Part shown: positions 50,511 through 58,201 of the stretch, piece after piece
Layout: each line of letters opens with the position of its first letter
How positions within the stretch are numbered: the stretch's first letter is position 1
Assembly (NCBI RefSeq): GCF_017744255.1
Contig: NZ_JAGHQP010000008.1
Location: forward strand, 1 to 64,000
Length of the DNA stretch: 64,000 nucleotides
Direction: 5' to 3'
Source of the DNA: Brevundimonas sp. A19_0
GTDB lineage: Bacteria > Pseudomonadota > Alphaproteobacteria > Caulobacterales > Caulobacteraceae
Position numbers and translations under genes: made by a program
Notes under the pieces: model-generated
Databases searched by the model: none
What the model was told of the DNA's origin: nothing
What the model saw: the letters and a program-made list of their open reading frames with translations, nothing else

Positions 50511-51463
50511 TAGACCCCTTCCTCCCCCGACGGCTCCGCATCGGCGGCAGGGGCGAGAGCGCGGAAGGCCACGGCGTCGAAGACGACCTCGGCCTCGGCG
50601 TCGAGCAGGGTCGGTTCTCCATCGATCACCGCTGGAATGCGCGAGCGGGCCGACACGGTGACGTAGCGGGTCGGACGGGTCCGGACCGAGGAATCCCGGC
50701 GCCAGTCGTCAAACAGGGCATGCGCCGCCAGACGGAAGGCGTCGACCGCCCCGCGGGTGTTCATGGCGGCGGCCTCCAGCCCCGTCGGGGCCTCCATGGC
50801 GCGCGAAATGGTGGGGCTGATGAGCACCAGGGCCTCGGCGCGGCCGGGGCCTTCCCCGACCAGGGTGTAGCGCAGGCGCCCGGTGAAGGCGCGTTTCAGG
50901 GCGCGCTGGCCATGCAGCCAGGCGAGACGCAGGCGACCCACGCGGACCGCCTCTCGCGCCGGTGCCCACAGGGCGGGCGCCCCCAGAATGGCGGCGCAGT
51001 AGAAGGGCCGGGATTCGATGCGGTCGACGACGCGCCCTCCGGCAACCGGCACCTCGGTGCCGGACTCCAGCGCGCTCCGGAGCGCCTTCTTCCAGTCTGC
51101 AGTGCCGTAAAGCGCCTTGGGCAGCATGTTCATCGTGCCGCCGGGCAGGGGCGCGATGAGCGGGCCGTCCGGTCCCGCCCGGGCCGCGATGGTCCCGGCC
51201 GTGCCGTCACCCGCCAGCACGAACAGGGCATCGGCCTTTGCGTCGAAGGCTTCGTCGATCCGGGCGTCAAAATTATCGGCGTCCAGCGCGATCAGGGTGG
51301 CCTGGATGTCGTAGTCGGCGAGGATGGCCTCGACTGCCTCGAGCGCGCCGTCGCCCACGCCGCCGGACAGCGGATTGACCAGCACCACGATCGAGCGCAG
51401 GGGCACGGCAGACGTCAGCGGCCGCGCGGTCGACGTCTCTTCAATGGTCAAGGTTTCCGCCAT
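50510..51463 (-). CDS. Diacylglycerol kinase-like protein (DAGK catalytic domain)
   Basis: 317 residues from the ATG at 51463; open codons beyond it are antisense to a small membrane protein gene. The DAGK/sphingosine kinase-type nucleotide-binding motifs are seen in VVLVNPLSGG, LFVLAGDGTAGTIAA and APLPGGTMNMLPKAL. These soluble lipid kinases phosphorylate diacylglycerol or related lipids. Its stop is coupled to the phosphoesterase start. Confidence 0.85.
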   Translation of the reverse strand: MAETLTIEETSTARPLTSAVPLRSIVVLVNPLSGGVGDGALEAVEAILADYDIQATLIALDADNFDARIDEAFDAKADALFVLAGDGTAGTIAARAGPDGPLIAPLPGGTMNMLPKALYGTADWKKALRSALESGTEVPVAGGRVVDRIESRPFYCAAILGAPALWAPAREAVRVGRLRLAWLHGQRALKRAFTGRLRYTLVGEGPGRAEALVLISPTISRAMEAPTGLEAAAMNTRGAVDAFRLAAHALFDDWRRDSSVRTRPTRYVTVSARSRIPAVIDGEPTLLDAEAEVVFDAVAFRALAPAADAEPSGEEGV

Positions 51464-51519
51464 GGCGGCTGAACGTGCCGAAGGTCCGGGTGTTCCAGCC
51501 GCCAGGGACGAAGACCCGA

Positions 51520-51879
51520 TCAGGGGTTCTTGAGTTCCTCGGCCGTGCGCTCGGCACCGGCTTCGAGGGCGTCGCCGGTCTTTTCGGCCAGATCCCCGGC
51601 ATCGTCGGCCACGGCTTCGGCCGCTTCGGGCGCCTGACCAACCAGACCCCTGGCGCCGTTCACGCCGCTGGTGAGCCAGCGGTCGATCGTGGCACCGCCT
51701 TCGGCGACAGACCCTTCCTTGATGCCCAGCGCCACCGTCAGGGCCCCGAACACGGCCAAGAGGACGATGATGAGTCCGATGATGCCCGACAGGCCGGCGC
51801 CCGAGCGGCGCTTCTTGCGGGCCCACACGGGGCTGGCATGCCCGTCGTCGGCCATCCGAGTGATCTGGTTGAAACGCAT
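51520..51879 (-). CDS. Small single-pass membrane protein of unknown function
   Basis: 119 residues from the ATG at 51879; a TTG two codons earlier is open too. A basic cytoplasmic stretch (KKRRSG) precedes one membrane segment (about 31-52, LSGIIGLIIVLLAVFGALTV), followed by an acidic Ala/Glu-rich region likely to form a helix. No domain recognised. It is divergent from the glycine-zipper lipoprotein gene; the shared intergenic region contains a CtrA-type box. Confidence 0.7.
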   Translation of the reverse strand: MRFNQITRMADDGHASPVWARKKRRSGAGLSGIIGLIIVLLAVFGALTVALGIKEGSVAEGGATIDRWLTSGVNGARGLVGQAPEAAEAVADDAGDLAEKTGDALEAGAERTAEELKNP

Positions 51880-51946
51880 ACGCAAATACCCCCTGGTTCT
51901 TGAAGGGGCCCCGGCTGGTATGCCCCCCGGCCCCGTCTCCCGGACC

Positions 51947-51961
51947 TTAATACAGTCTTAA
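51947..51961. promoter_or_regulatory. CtrA-type box TTAA-N7-TTAA
   Basis: TTAA-TACAGTC-TTAA at 51947-51961 matches the Caulobacter CtrA consensus (TTAA-N7-TTAA) without mismatch in the two half-sites. It lies in the divergent region between the small membrane protein gene and the glycine-zipper lipoprotein gene, about 80 bases upstream of the latter. The same bases can be read as CTTAAT direct repeats 11 bp apart. Confidence 0.65.
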
Positions 51962-52041
51962 TGCGAGATATAGTCGAGGAACCGGGGCCATAATCCAGCG
52001 TTCTCACCCCGGGGGCGAACTGAAGGGAAAAGGGATTGACG

Positions 52042-52398
52042 ATGAAGAGAGCGATTTTCGCCATTGCGGCCGCCGGCCTGTTGACCACGGCCTGCGCCAG
52101 CGACCCGTACGGCTACGGCGGGACCAACGAGACCGTCCGTCAGGGCGCGGCCGGTGCGGCCATCGGCGCAGTCGCCGGTGCCATCATCGGGAACAATGTG
52201 GGTGACGGCAGTGCCGGCACCGGTGCGGCCATCGGTGCCGCCGTGGGCGGTGCCGCCGGCGCCATCCGCGGCTCGAACCAGGACCGCGCCAACCAGCGCC
52301 GCAACTACGACCAGCAGCGCGGCGCCTACTACTACTGCTACCCCGAAGGGGACTGCTATTGGGAAGACGGTACGCGTCGGAACCCGCCGCGGTACTGA
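52042..52398 (+). CDS. Glycine-zipper lipoprotein
   Basis: 118 residues from the ATG at 52042, with AAGGGAAAAGGGA upstream. A lipobox LTTAC near residue 18 marks it as a lipoprotein. Two Gly-zipper stretches (GAAGAAIGAVAGAIIG and GAAIGAAVGGAAGAI) resemble 17-kDa antigen-type outer-membrane proteins. The tail is Tyr/Arg/Gln-rich. Function unknown. Followed by a terminator. Confidence 0.82.
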   Translation: MKRAIFAIAAAGLLTTACASDPYGYGGTNETVRQGAAGAAIGAVAGAIIGNNVGDGSAGTGAAIGAAVGGAAGAIRGSNQDRANQRRNYDQQRGAYYYCYPEGDCYWEDGTRRNPPRY

Positions 52399-52420
52399 TC
52401 GGACCCGAATCTGAAGGAGA

Positions 52421-52455
52421 AGGCGGCCTTTCCGTGCGGAGGGGCCGCCTTTTTC
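52421..52455 (+). terminator. Intrinsic terminator after the glycine-zipper lipoprotein gene
   Basis: AGGCGGCC (52421-52428) pairs with GGCCGCCT (52443-52450), followed by TTTTT. It ends about 35 bases before the OmpA-like gene. Confidence 0.9.
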
Positions 52456-52489
52456 TGTTAGGGTGAGGGCCAGGTTGGGGAGATATGGC

Positions 52490-52957
52490 ATGGCATCGGT
52501 ATCGATTTCGCGTTTTGCGGCACTGGCGGCGGTCGCCGGTGTCGGGCTGGCGAGCTGTTCGGGATACGGGCCGTTCCGCGACCGGAGCGACCTGGTGGTC
52601 GAGCCCGCGACCTGCACCGCCAAGCGGTTCGACATCTATTTCGCCGAGGGTCAGGCGCGCCTGACGGACCCGGCGATGCAGGCCATCCGCATGACGGCCG
52701 ACCAGCTGCGCGGGTGTGACATCCGCAAGGTCGTGGTCATCGGTCTGGCCTCGTCGACCGGATCGTCGGCCGCCAACCAGACCCTGTCGGAGCGCCGGGC
52801 CATTGTGGTGACCGAGGCCCTGGAGGCCGAGGGCTGGCCCCTGCCGGTGTTCGAGATCGCTGTGGCGGGCGATACGGGCGCGACGTCGGGCGACGGGACG
52901 GCCGTACCGCTGCGCCGCCGGACCGAAGTGCTGATCGAGGCCGCGCCCCCGCGCTAG
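52490..52957 (+). CDS. OmpA-like periplasmic lipoprotein
   Basis: 155 residues from the ATG at 52490, with GGGGAG upstream; nine extra upstream codons are non-coding. A lipobox LASC near residue 23 indicates a lipoprotein. The C-terminal half resembles an OmpA/MotB peptidoglycan-binding domain (FDIYFAEGQARLTDPAMQAI, then LSERRAIVVTEAL), though the canonical NR/DRR-type residues are only partly matched. It may tether the outer membrane to peptidoglycan. Confidence 0.75.
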   Translation: MASVSISRFAALAAVAGVGLASCSGYGPFRDRSDLVVEPATCTAKRFDIYFAEGQARLTDPAMQAIRMTADQLRGCDIRKVVVIGLASSTGSSAANQTLSERRAIVVTEALEAEGWPLPVFEIAVAGDTGATSGDGTAVPLRRRTEVLIEAAPPR

Positions 52958-53071
52958 GCCGTGCGTCCCGCCGTCGCAGATCAGGCATGAGCGTCCCCGA
53001 GGGAGGTGACCCGGCGCGCGCGCGCGCCTAGGGTCGCGCCGTCCTCATTGCTTCGGGAGCCCAGAGCGCCG

Positions 53072-55237
53072 GTGCCGACCCTGTTCCTGTTCCTGCGACG
53101 GCTGCTGCCGGTGGCGCTGCTGGCGCTGTCGGCCGTCGCCCCGGCCCATGCGCAAAGCTCAATCGCGGCCAGGACCGGCCCGGCCTCGACCGAGCGGATC
53201 ACGGCGGAACTGGTGTCGATGACGGCCAGCGCCACGCCGGGATCGACCCTGATCCTGGCGGTCCGACAGGACATCCGGCCCGACTGGCACACCTATTGGC
53301 GCAATCCCGGGGATTCCGGCGGGGCCACCACCCTCAGCTGGCACCTTCCCGAGGGGCTGGAAGCCGGGGAGATCGTCTGGCCGACACCGGAGCGCCTGCC
53401 GCTCTCCGGGCTGATGAACTACGGCTATGAGGGCGTCGTCTATCTGCCGGTGCCGGTCGCCGTGCCCGCCGATGCGGTGCCGGGCGAGAGGCTGGATCTG
53501 TCGGTGACCGCCCTGTTTCTGGTATGCAGCGCCGAAATGTGCGTACCGGACCAGCTGGAGCTGGCCCTGAGGCTGCCAGTCGGGGCGGCCGACCAACGCG
53601 CGCTCGAGACCCCCCATGCCGACGCGATCCAGGCCGTGCTGGACAGCGCGCCCCGCCCCGCAGGTCTGGAGGCCCGCATCGAGCGAGACAATGACGGCAC
53701 CCTGACGCTGGCGGTGACCGGGGATGCGCTCAAGGGCGAGGGCGGTCCGGGGCCGGTCTATTTCTATCCGTTCGCGACGGATGTGATCGACCATGCCGCG
53801 CCCCAGACCGGGACCTGGGGGCCGGAGGGGCTGGCCCTGAAGCTCCGCCCGGGCAGCCGGCCTGCGGACGGGCCGCCAGAGCCGATCGCCGGGGTGCTGA
53901 CCACCGCGCGCGGGGCCTATGAGATCATTGCCCGACCCGGCCCCCTGCCGGAGGGCACGAGCGGCTCGGGGGCGCTCGACAGCGACGCACAGGCCCGGGG
54001 CGGGTTCGATTTGTCGGCCCTGCTGCAGGCGGCCCTGCTGGCGCTGGCGGGCGGGCTGATCCTCAATCTGATGCCTTGCGTCTTCCCCATTCTGGCGATG
54101 AAGGCGGCGGCGCTGGCCCGCGCGGCCCATGATCCGCGCGAGGCGCGACGCGACGGTCTGGCCTTTATGGCGGGTGTGCTGGTCACCTTCCTGTTGCTGG
54201 CCGGGCTGATGCTGGGCCTGAGGGCAACGGGAGAGGCGATCGGCTGGGGCTTTCAGCTGCAAAACCCGGTCGTGGTGCTGTCGCTGGCGCTGTTGACGCT
54301 GGCGGTGGGGCTGAACCTGTCGGGGGTCTATCATATCGGCCAGTCGCTTCAGGGGCTGGGCGAGGCCCGGCTGGCGCGCCTGCCGGGCGGCACCGGGGCC
54401 TTTTTCACGGGCGTGCTGGCGGTGGCGGTGGCGGCGCCCTGTACTGCCCCCTTCATGGCGGCGGCGCTGGGCGCGGCTCTGGTCATGCCCTGGGCGGCCG
54501 CGCTGATCGTGTTCCTGATGCTGGGGCTGGGTCTGGCCCTGCCGTTCGTGGCCATCAGCCTGAGCCCGCCGCTGCTGGCACGCCTGCCGCGGCCGGGACC
54601 GTGGATGGACCGGATGAAGGGCCTGCTGGCCTTTCCCATGTATGCGACGACGCTGTGGCTGATGTGGGTAGCGGCACGGCAAGCGGGCAGCGAGGTGCTG
54701 GCGCTGGGCCTGCTGGCGGGTCTGATGCTGGCCTTTGCCCTGTGGCTGTGGGGCACGCGACAGGCAGGCGCCGGGCGGTGGGCGGTGGTCCTTGGCCTGA
54801 TCTCGCTGCTGGCCGCAGGGGCCGCCCTGGCCGTGGCCGCCCGGATGGAGCCGGAGGTGTCGGCCGCGTCCGCAGACGGGGCCGAAGCGCTGGTCGCCGG
54901 GGTCTGGTCATCCGCAGCGGTCGAGGCCGCGCGGGCCGAGGGGCGCCCCGTGCTGGTCAATTTCACCGCCGACTGGTGCGTGACCTGCAAGATCAATGAG
55001 CGGGTGGCCCTGTCATCCGGCGAGGTGAGCGAGGCGCTGGCGGAGACCCGCGGCGTCTATCTGGTCGGCGACTGGACCGTGCGCGACCCGGCCATCACCC
55101 GCGAGCTGGAGCGTCACGGGCGCTCGGGCGTGCCGCTGTATCTGCTCTATGCGCCCGGACAGGCGGAGCCGCGCGTCCTGCCGCAACTGTTGACGCCGGG
55201 GCTGGTGGCCGAGGCTGTCCGCGACGCGGGCCGCTGA
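53072..55237 (+). CDS. DsbD/ScsB-like thiol:disulfide interchange transmembrane protein
   Basis: 721 residues from the GTG at 53072; a GTG at 53006 would add 22 residues before the signal peptide. The periplasmic N-terminal domain (about 30-300) has a CSAEMC pair, as in ScsB. The central part has about eight membrane segments with MPCVFPIL and APCTAPFM, the cysteine pair of the DsbD family. The C-terminal thioredoxin domain has ADWCVTC. It moves reducing power from the cytoplasm to periplasmic partners. Convergent with the next gene. Confidence 0.9.
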   Translation: MPTLFLFLRRLLPVALLALSAVAPAHAQSSIAARTGPASTERITAELVSMTASATPGSTLILAVRQDIRPDWHTYWRNPGDSGGATTLSWHLPEGLEAGEIVWPTPERLPLSGLMNYGYEGVVYLPVPVAVPADAVPGERLDLSVTALFLVCSAEMCVPDQLELALRLPVGAADQRALETPHADAIQAVLDSAPRPAGLEARIERDNDGTLTLAVTGDALKGEGGPGPVYFYPFATDVIDHAAPQTGTWGPEGLALKLRPGSRPADGPPEPIAGVLTTARGAYEIIARPGPLPEGTSGSGALDSDAQARGGFDLSALLQAALLALAGGLILNLMPCVFPILAMKAAALARAAHDPREARRDGLAFMAGVLVTFLLLAGLMLGLRATGEAIGWGFQLQNPVVVLSLALLTLAVGLNLSGVYHIGQSLQGLGEARLARLPGGTGAFFTGVLAVAVAAPCTAPFMAAALGAALVMPWAAALIVFLMLGLGLALPFVAISLSPPLLARLPRPGPWMDRMKGLLAFPMYATTLWLMWVAARQAGSEVLALGLLAGLMLAFALWLWGTRQAGAGRWAVVLGLISLLAAGAALAVAARMEPEVSAASADGAEALVAGVWSSAAVEAARAEGRPVLVNFTADWCVTCKINERVALSSGEVSEALAETRGVYLVGDWTVRDPAITRELERHGRSGVPLYLLYAPGQAEPRVLPQLLTPGLVAEAVRDAGR

Positions 55238-55254
55238 TCGCTTCAGCCGAGGCT

Positions 55255-55737
55255 CTATTCGGGGAAGGTCTGACCCGGGGCGGTGATGACGGCGATGTTG
55301 TCGTCGAACAGGTGCACCAGTTCCGACAGGGCCAGATCACGGCTTTCGCGCGTGTCGGCGGCCTCCATGTCGGCGATCCGGCGCGGCATGTCCTCCGACA
55401 GGCCCCGGAGTATGCAGGTCATGTCGCCCTGGCTCTCGCGCGACTTGAGGATCAGGTGGCCCTGCATGTCGAGGTCGCTGAGGGCCAGCGCCTCGGTACG
55501 GAAGCTGAGCCAGTCTTCGCCGGTCAGGAAGTTCGGCTGGTGCACGGCGCCGCTGGCGGCCCAGCCCTCGGTGACGCCCTTCAGGTGTTCGGCGCGCGAG
55601 ACGATGTCGACGAACAGGGGCTCGGTCACCAGACCGGTCAGGTCGGCCGGCACGGCGGCCGGATCGATCGAGGCGGCGAGCGCCACATCGGGATTGGTGA
55701 GCAGCAGGGCCGTGGCGACCGCCAGTCCACAGGACAT
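55255..55737 (-). CDS. Exported protein of unknown function
   Basis: 160 residues from the ATG at 55737, preceded by GGAAAGG; a GTG six codons upstream is possible. A signal peptide (SCGLAVATALLLTNPDVALA) is clear. The mature part has one Cys (DMTCILRGL) and a Met/Arg/Asp-rich helical half. No known domain. It shares the upstream region with divergent pgi. Confidence 0.72.
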   Translation of the reverse strand: MSCGLAVATALLLTNPDVALAASIDPAAVPADLTGLVTEPLFVDIVSRAEHLKGVTEGWAASGAVHQPNFLTGEDWLSFRTEALALSDLDMQGHLILKSRESQGDMTCILRGLSEDMPRRIADMEAADTRESRDLALSELVHLFDDNIAVITAPGQTFPE

Positions 55738-55822
55738 GATGACCTTTCCGGGCACGGGGGCCCTTGAATGGTGTCGACCCGTCGGCGCATCCCGAATCAG
55801 GTCGACCGGGGGGATTGCACCG

Positions 55823-55843
55823 GTTTACGCCCGAGCCGTAAAC
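55823..55843. promoter_or_regulatory. Inverted repeat GTTTACG-N7-CGTAAAC upstream of pgi
   Basis: Perfect 7-base arms (55823-55829 and 55837-55843) lie 38 bases before the pgi ATG in the divergent intergenic region. The size fits a dimeric regulator site; no regulator is suggested. Confidence 0.4.
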
Positions 55844-55881
55844 GAGGCCTTGACGTTCCCCGTCCTGTTCCGGAGCTGCCC

Positions 55882-57516
55882 ATGACCCCCGCCCTGCCCG
55901 AGACCGATGCCAAACGCCGGGCGGATGCCTGGACGGCCCTTGAGGCGATCGCGCGGCGTGACCGCGATGTGCGGATCGAGACCCTGTTCGAGGCCGAGCC
56001 CGACCGGGTGGAGCGGCTGACGCTCGAGGCGGCCGGGCTGTGGCTGGACCTGTCGAAACAGGCCTTCACCCGCGAGGGACTGGAGGCCTGTCTGGCGCTG
56101 GCGGACGCCTGTGACGTGCCGGCCTGGAAACGGGCCCTGTTCGGCGGGGCGGCGGTCAATGACACCGAAGGGCGGGCGGTGCTGCATCCGGCCCTGCGGG
56201 CACCGGACGGCGCGCATTTCGAGGCGCTGGGCGAGCCGGTCTCGCGCGAGGTCGAGCAGGTGCGCGACCAGATGGTGGCCTTTGCCGAGGCGATCCGGTC
56301 GGGCGAGCATGCCGGGGCGACCGGCGCCCGCTTCCGCGCTGTGGTGCATGTCGGGATCGGGGGATCGGATCTGGGCCCGCGGCTGGTGTGGGATGCGCTG
56401 CGGCCGGTCGATCCCGAGGTGGACGTTCGGTTCGTGGCCAATATCGACCCGCGCGAGATGGCCGAGGCGCTGAGCGGACTGGATCCGGCCTCGACGCTCG
56501 TCATCGTGGTCTCCAAGACCTTCACCACCCAGGAGACCCTGGCCAATGCGGCGCTGGCGCGCGACTGGCTGGCCGCTGCCCTGCCCGCCGAGGGGCTGCG
56601 GCGCCATCTGGTGGGGGTGTCGGCGGCGCCGGACCGGGCCGAGGCCTTTGGTTGTGGCCGGGTGTTCGGTTTTTCGGACTGGGTCGGCGGGCGCTATTCC
56701 CTGTGGTCGGCCGTCAGCCTGTCATGCGTGATCGGCCTGGGCGGAGAGGCTTTCCGGGACCTGCTGGCCGGGGCGGCGGACATGGACCGGCACACGCTGG
56801 AGACCCCGCCGGGCTGGAATGCGCCCGTGCTGATGGCGCTGGCCGAGATCTATAATGTCGAGGGGCTGGAGCGGCGCGCCCGCACCGTGGCCCCCTATGC
56901 CCACGGCCTGCGTCGCCTGCCGGCCTTTCTGCAGCAGCTGGAGATGGAGTCGAACGGCAAGGGCGTGGTCCGCGACGGTCAGGCCGTGGCGCACGGCACG
57001 GGGCCCGTGGTGTTCGGGGAGCCCGGCACCAATGGCCAGCACGCCTTTTTCCAGCAGCTGCATCAGGGCCCGGAGGCGGTGCCCGCCGACTTTATCGTCG
57101 TCCGCGAGACGATGCCCGGGGTGGACGGCGCCCCCCTGTGGTCCAATGCCCTGGCGCAGGCCGAGGCCCTGATGCGGGGGCGGAACACCGCCGAGGCGCG
57201 CGAGGGGATGATCGCCGACGGGCTGGATCCGGCCGAGGCCGACCGTCTGGCCCCGCACCGGACCTTCCCCGGCAACCGGCCCTCGACCACGGTGGTGATG
57301 GATCGCTTGACGCCGCACGCGCTGGGGGCGCTGCTGGCCCTCTATGAGCACAAGACGTTCGTCGAGGGCGTCATCTGGAACATCAACAGCTTTGACCAGT
57401 GGGGCGTCGAGCTGGGCAAGGTGATGGCGAAGCGGGTGCTGGCGGCGGCCCACGAAAAACGGGCCCCACAGATGTGGGACCCGTCAACGCGATCTCTGTT
57501 CGACCGGCTGGCCTGA
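55882..57516 (+). CDS. pgi: Glucose-6-phosphate isomerase
   Basis: 544 residues from the ATG at 55882, preceded by CGGAG. It interconverts glucose 6-phosphate and fructose 6-phosphate. GIGGSDLGPRLVWDAL, the GEPGTNGQHAFFQQLHQG block and NINSFDQWGVELGK are the PGI signatures. Normal family length. In many alphaproteobacteria it serves gluconeogenesis and the Entner-Doudoroff pathway. Confidence 0.96.
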   Translation: MTPALPETDAKRRADAWTALEAIARRDRDVRIETLFEAEPDRVERLTLEAAGLWLDLSKQAFTREGLEACLALADACDVPAWKRALFGGAAVNDTEGRAVLHPALRAPDGAHFEALGEPVSREVEQVRDQMVAFAEAIRSGEHAGATGARFRAVVHVGIGGSDLGPRLVWDALRPVDPEVDVRFVANIDPREMAEALSGLDPASTLVIVVSKTFTTQETLANAALARDWLAAALPAEGLRRHLVGVSAAPDRAEAFGCGRVFGFSDWVGGRYSLWSAVSLSCVIGLGGEAFRDLLAGAADMDRHTLETPPGWNAPVLMALAEIYNVEGLERRARTVAPYAHGLRRLPAFLQQLEMESNGKGVVRDGQAVAHGTGPVVFGEPGTNGQHAFFQQLHQGPEAVPADFIVVRETMPGVDGAPLWSNALAQAEALMRGRNTAEAREGMIADGLDPAEADRLAPHRTFPGNRPSTTVVMDRLTPHALGALLALYEHKTFVEGVIWNINSFDQWGVELGKVMAKRVLAAAHEKRAPQMWDPSTRSLFDRLA

Positions 57517-57519
57517 CGC

Positions 57520-58038
57520 CTACCAGCGGCGGTCGTAGCGATAGTCGCGGCGGTCGTCGCGGCGATCCCGACGATCGTACCGGCGGTCGTAGCGACGGTC
57601 ATAGCGATCATCGCGGCGATCCCGACCGTAGTAGTTCCGGTCGCGGCTGTTGATGCCGTGCTCGCGCTCCCAGTGGCCGCGGTTCCGGTAGCAGCGCCCG
57701 TCGCGATAGTAGTCGCAGTTGTCGCCACGGTTGGCCGTGGCGCCGATGGCTGCACCGGCCACGGCTCCGCCGAGGATGTATTCGCCGTCACCATTGCCGA
57801 TCAGGGCGCCCGCCACGGCGCCGACGGCGGCGCCGATCAGCACATCTTCGGTGCTGGAGGACCGGTCGCGGTCCGGATAGCGGTCATAGCGATAGGACTG
57901 GGCCGCCGCCGGATCGGCCGCCATCAGGCCGGTCGCCACGGTCGCGGCGGCGATCAGGCCGGCGAGGACCGCCGGGCGTGCGGTCGGCGCGGGGCGGGCC
58001 ACGGCACGGGCATGGATCTGGCTTTCGGAGCGGTTCAT
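57520..58038 (-). CDS. Exported glycine-zipper protein with Tyr-Asp-Arg-Arg repeats
   Basis: 172 residues from the ATG at 58038, which has GGAAAGGG upstream; extra upstream codons are ignored. A signal peptide of about 50 residues (including a long n-region) ends near AAAQ. A Gly-zipper (VLIGAAVGAVAGALIG and ILGGAVAGAAIGA) precedes a Cys pair (NCDYYRDGRC) and a C-terminus made almost wholly of DRRYDRR-like units. Function unknown, probably outer-membrane associated. Confidence 0.8.
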   Translation of the reverse strand: MNRSESQIHARAVARPAPTARPAVLAGLIAAATVATGLMAADPAAAQSYRYDRYPDRDRSSSTEDVLIGAAVGAVAGALIGNGDGEYILGGAVAGAAIGATANRGDNCDYYRDGRCYRNRGHWEREHGINSRDRNYYGRDRRDDRYDRRYDRRYDRRDRRDDRRDYRYDRRW

Positions 58039-58117
58039 GGGGTGTCCCTTTCCTGAAGGTGGCGTGAAGCTCATGAGGCCATACTGGGGGCGCGGGCCTG
58101 AACCCGCCGGGAGGGGA

Positions 58118-58139
58118 CCGTTCATCCGCCGTTCATCCG
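58118..58139. promoter_or_regulatory. Two tandem 11-bp direct repeats (CCGTTCATCCG)
   Basis: Perfect tandem copies at 58118-58128 and 58129-58139 in the divergent region between the glycine-zipper gene and the TPR gene. Direct repeats with an 11-bp period are typical of OmpR/PhoB-type response regulator sites. Regulator unknown. Confidence 0.45.
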
Positions 58140-58201
58140 GTCAGATTCCGTCAAGGCGCACGCCCTTGTATGAAAGCGGTGTTCGGCGCACCTTGCCGCC
58201 G

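Noticed and set aside
57530-57640. Repetitive DNA that could be taken for a CRISPR array
   Set aside because: The repeats are codon-level Tyr-Asp-Arg-Arg units inside a coding sequence, with no spacers or cas genes.
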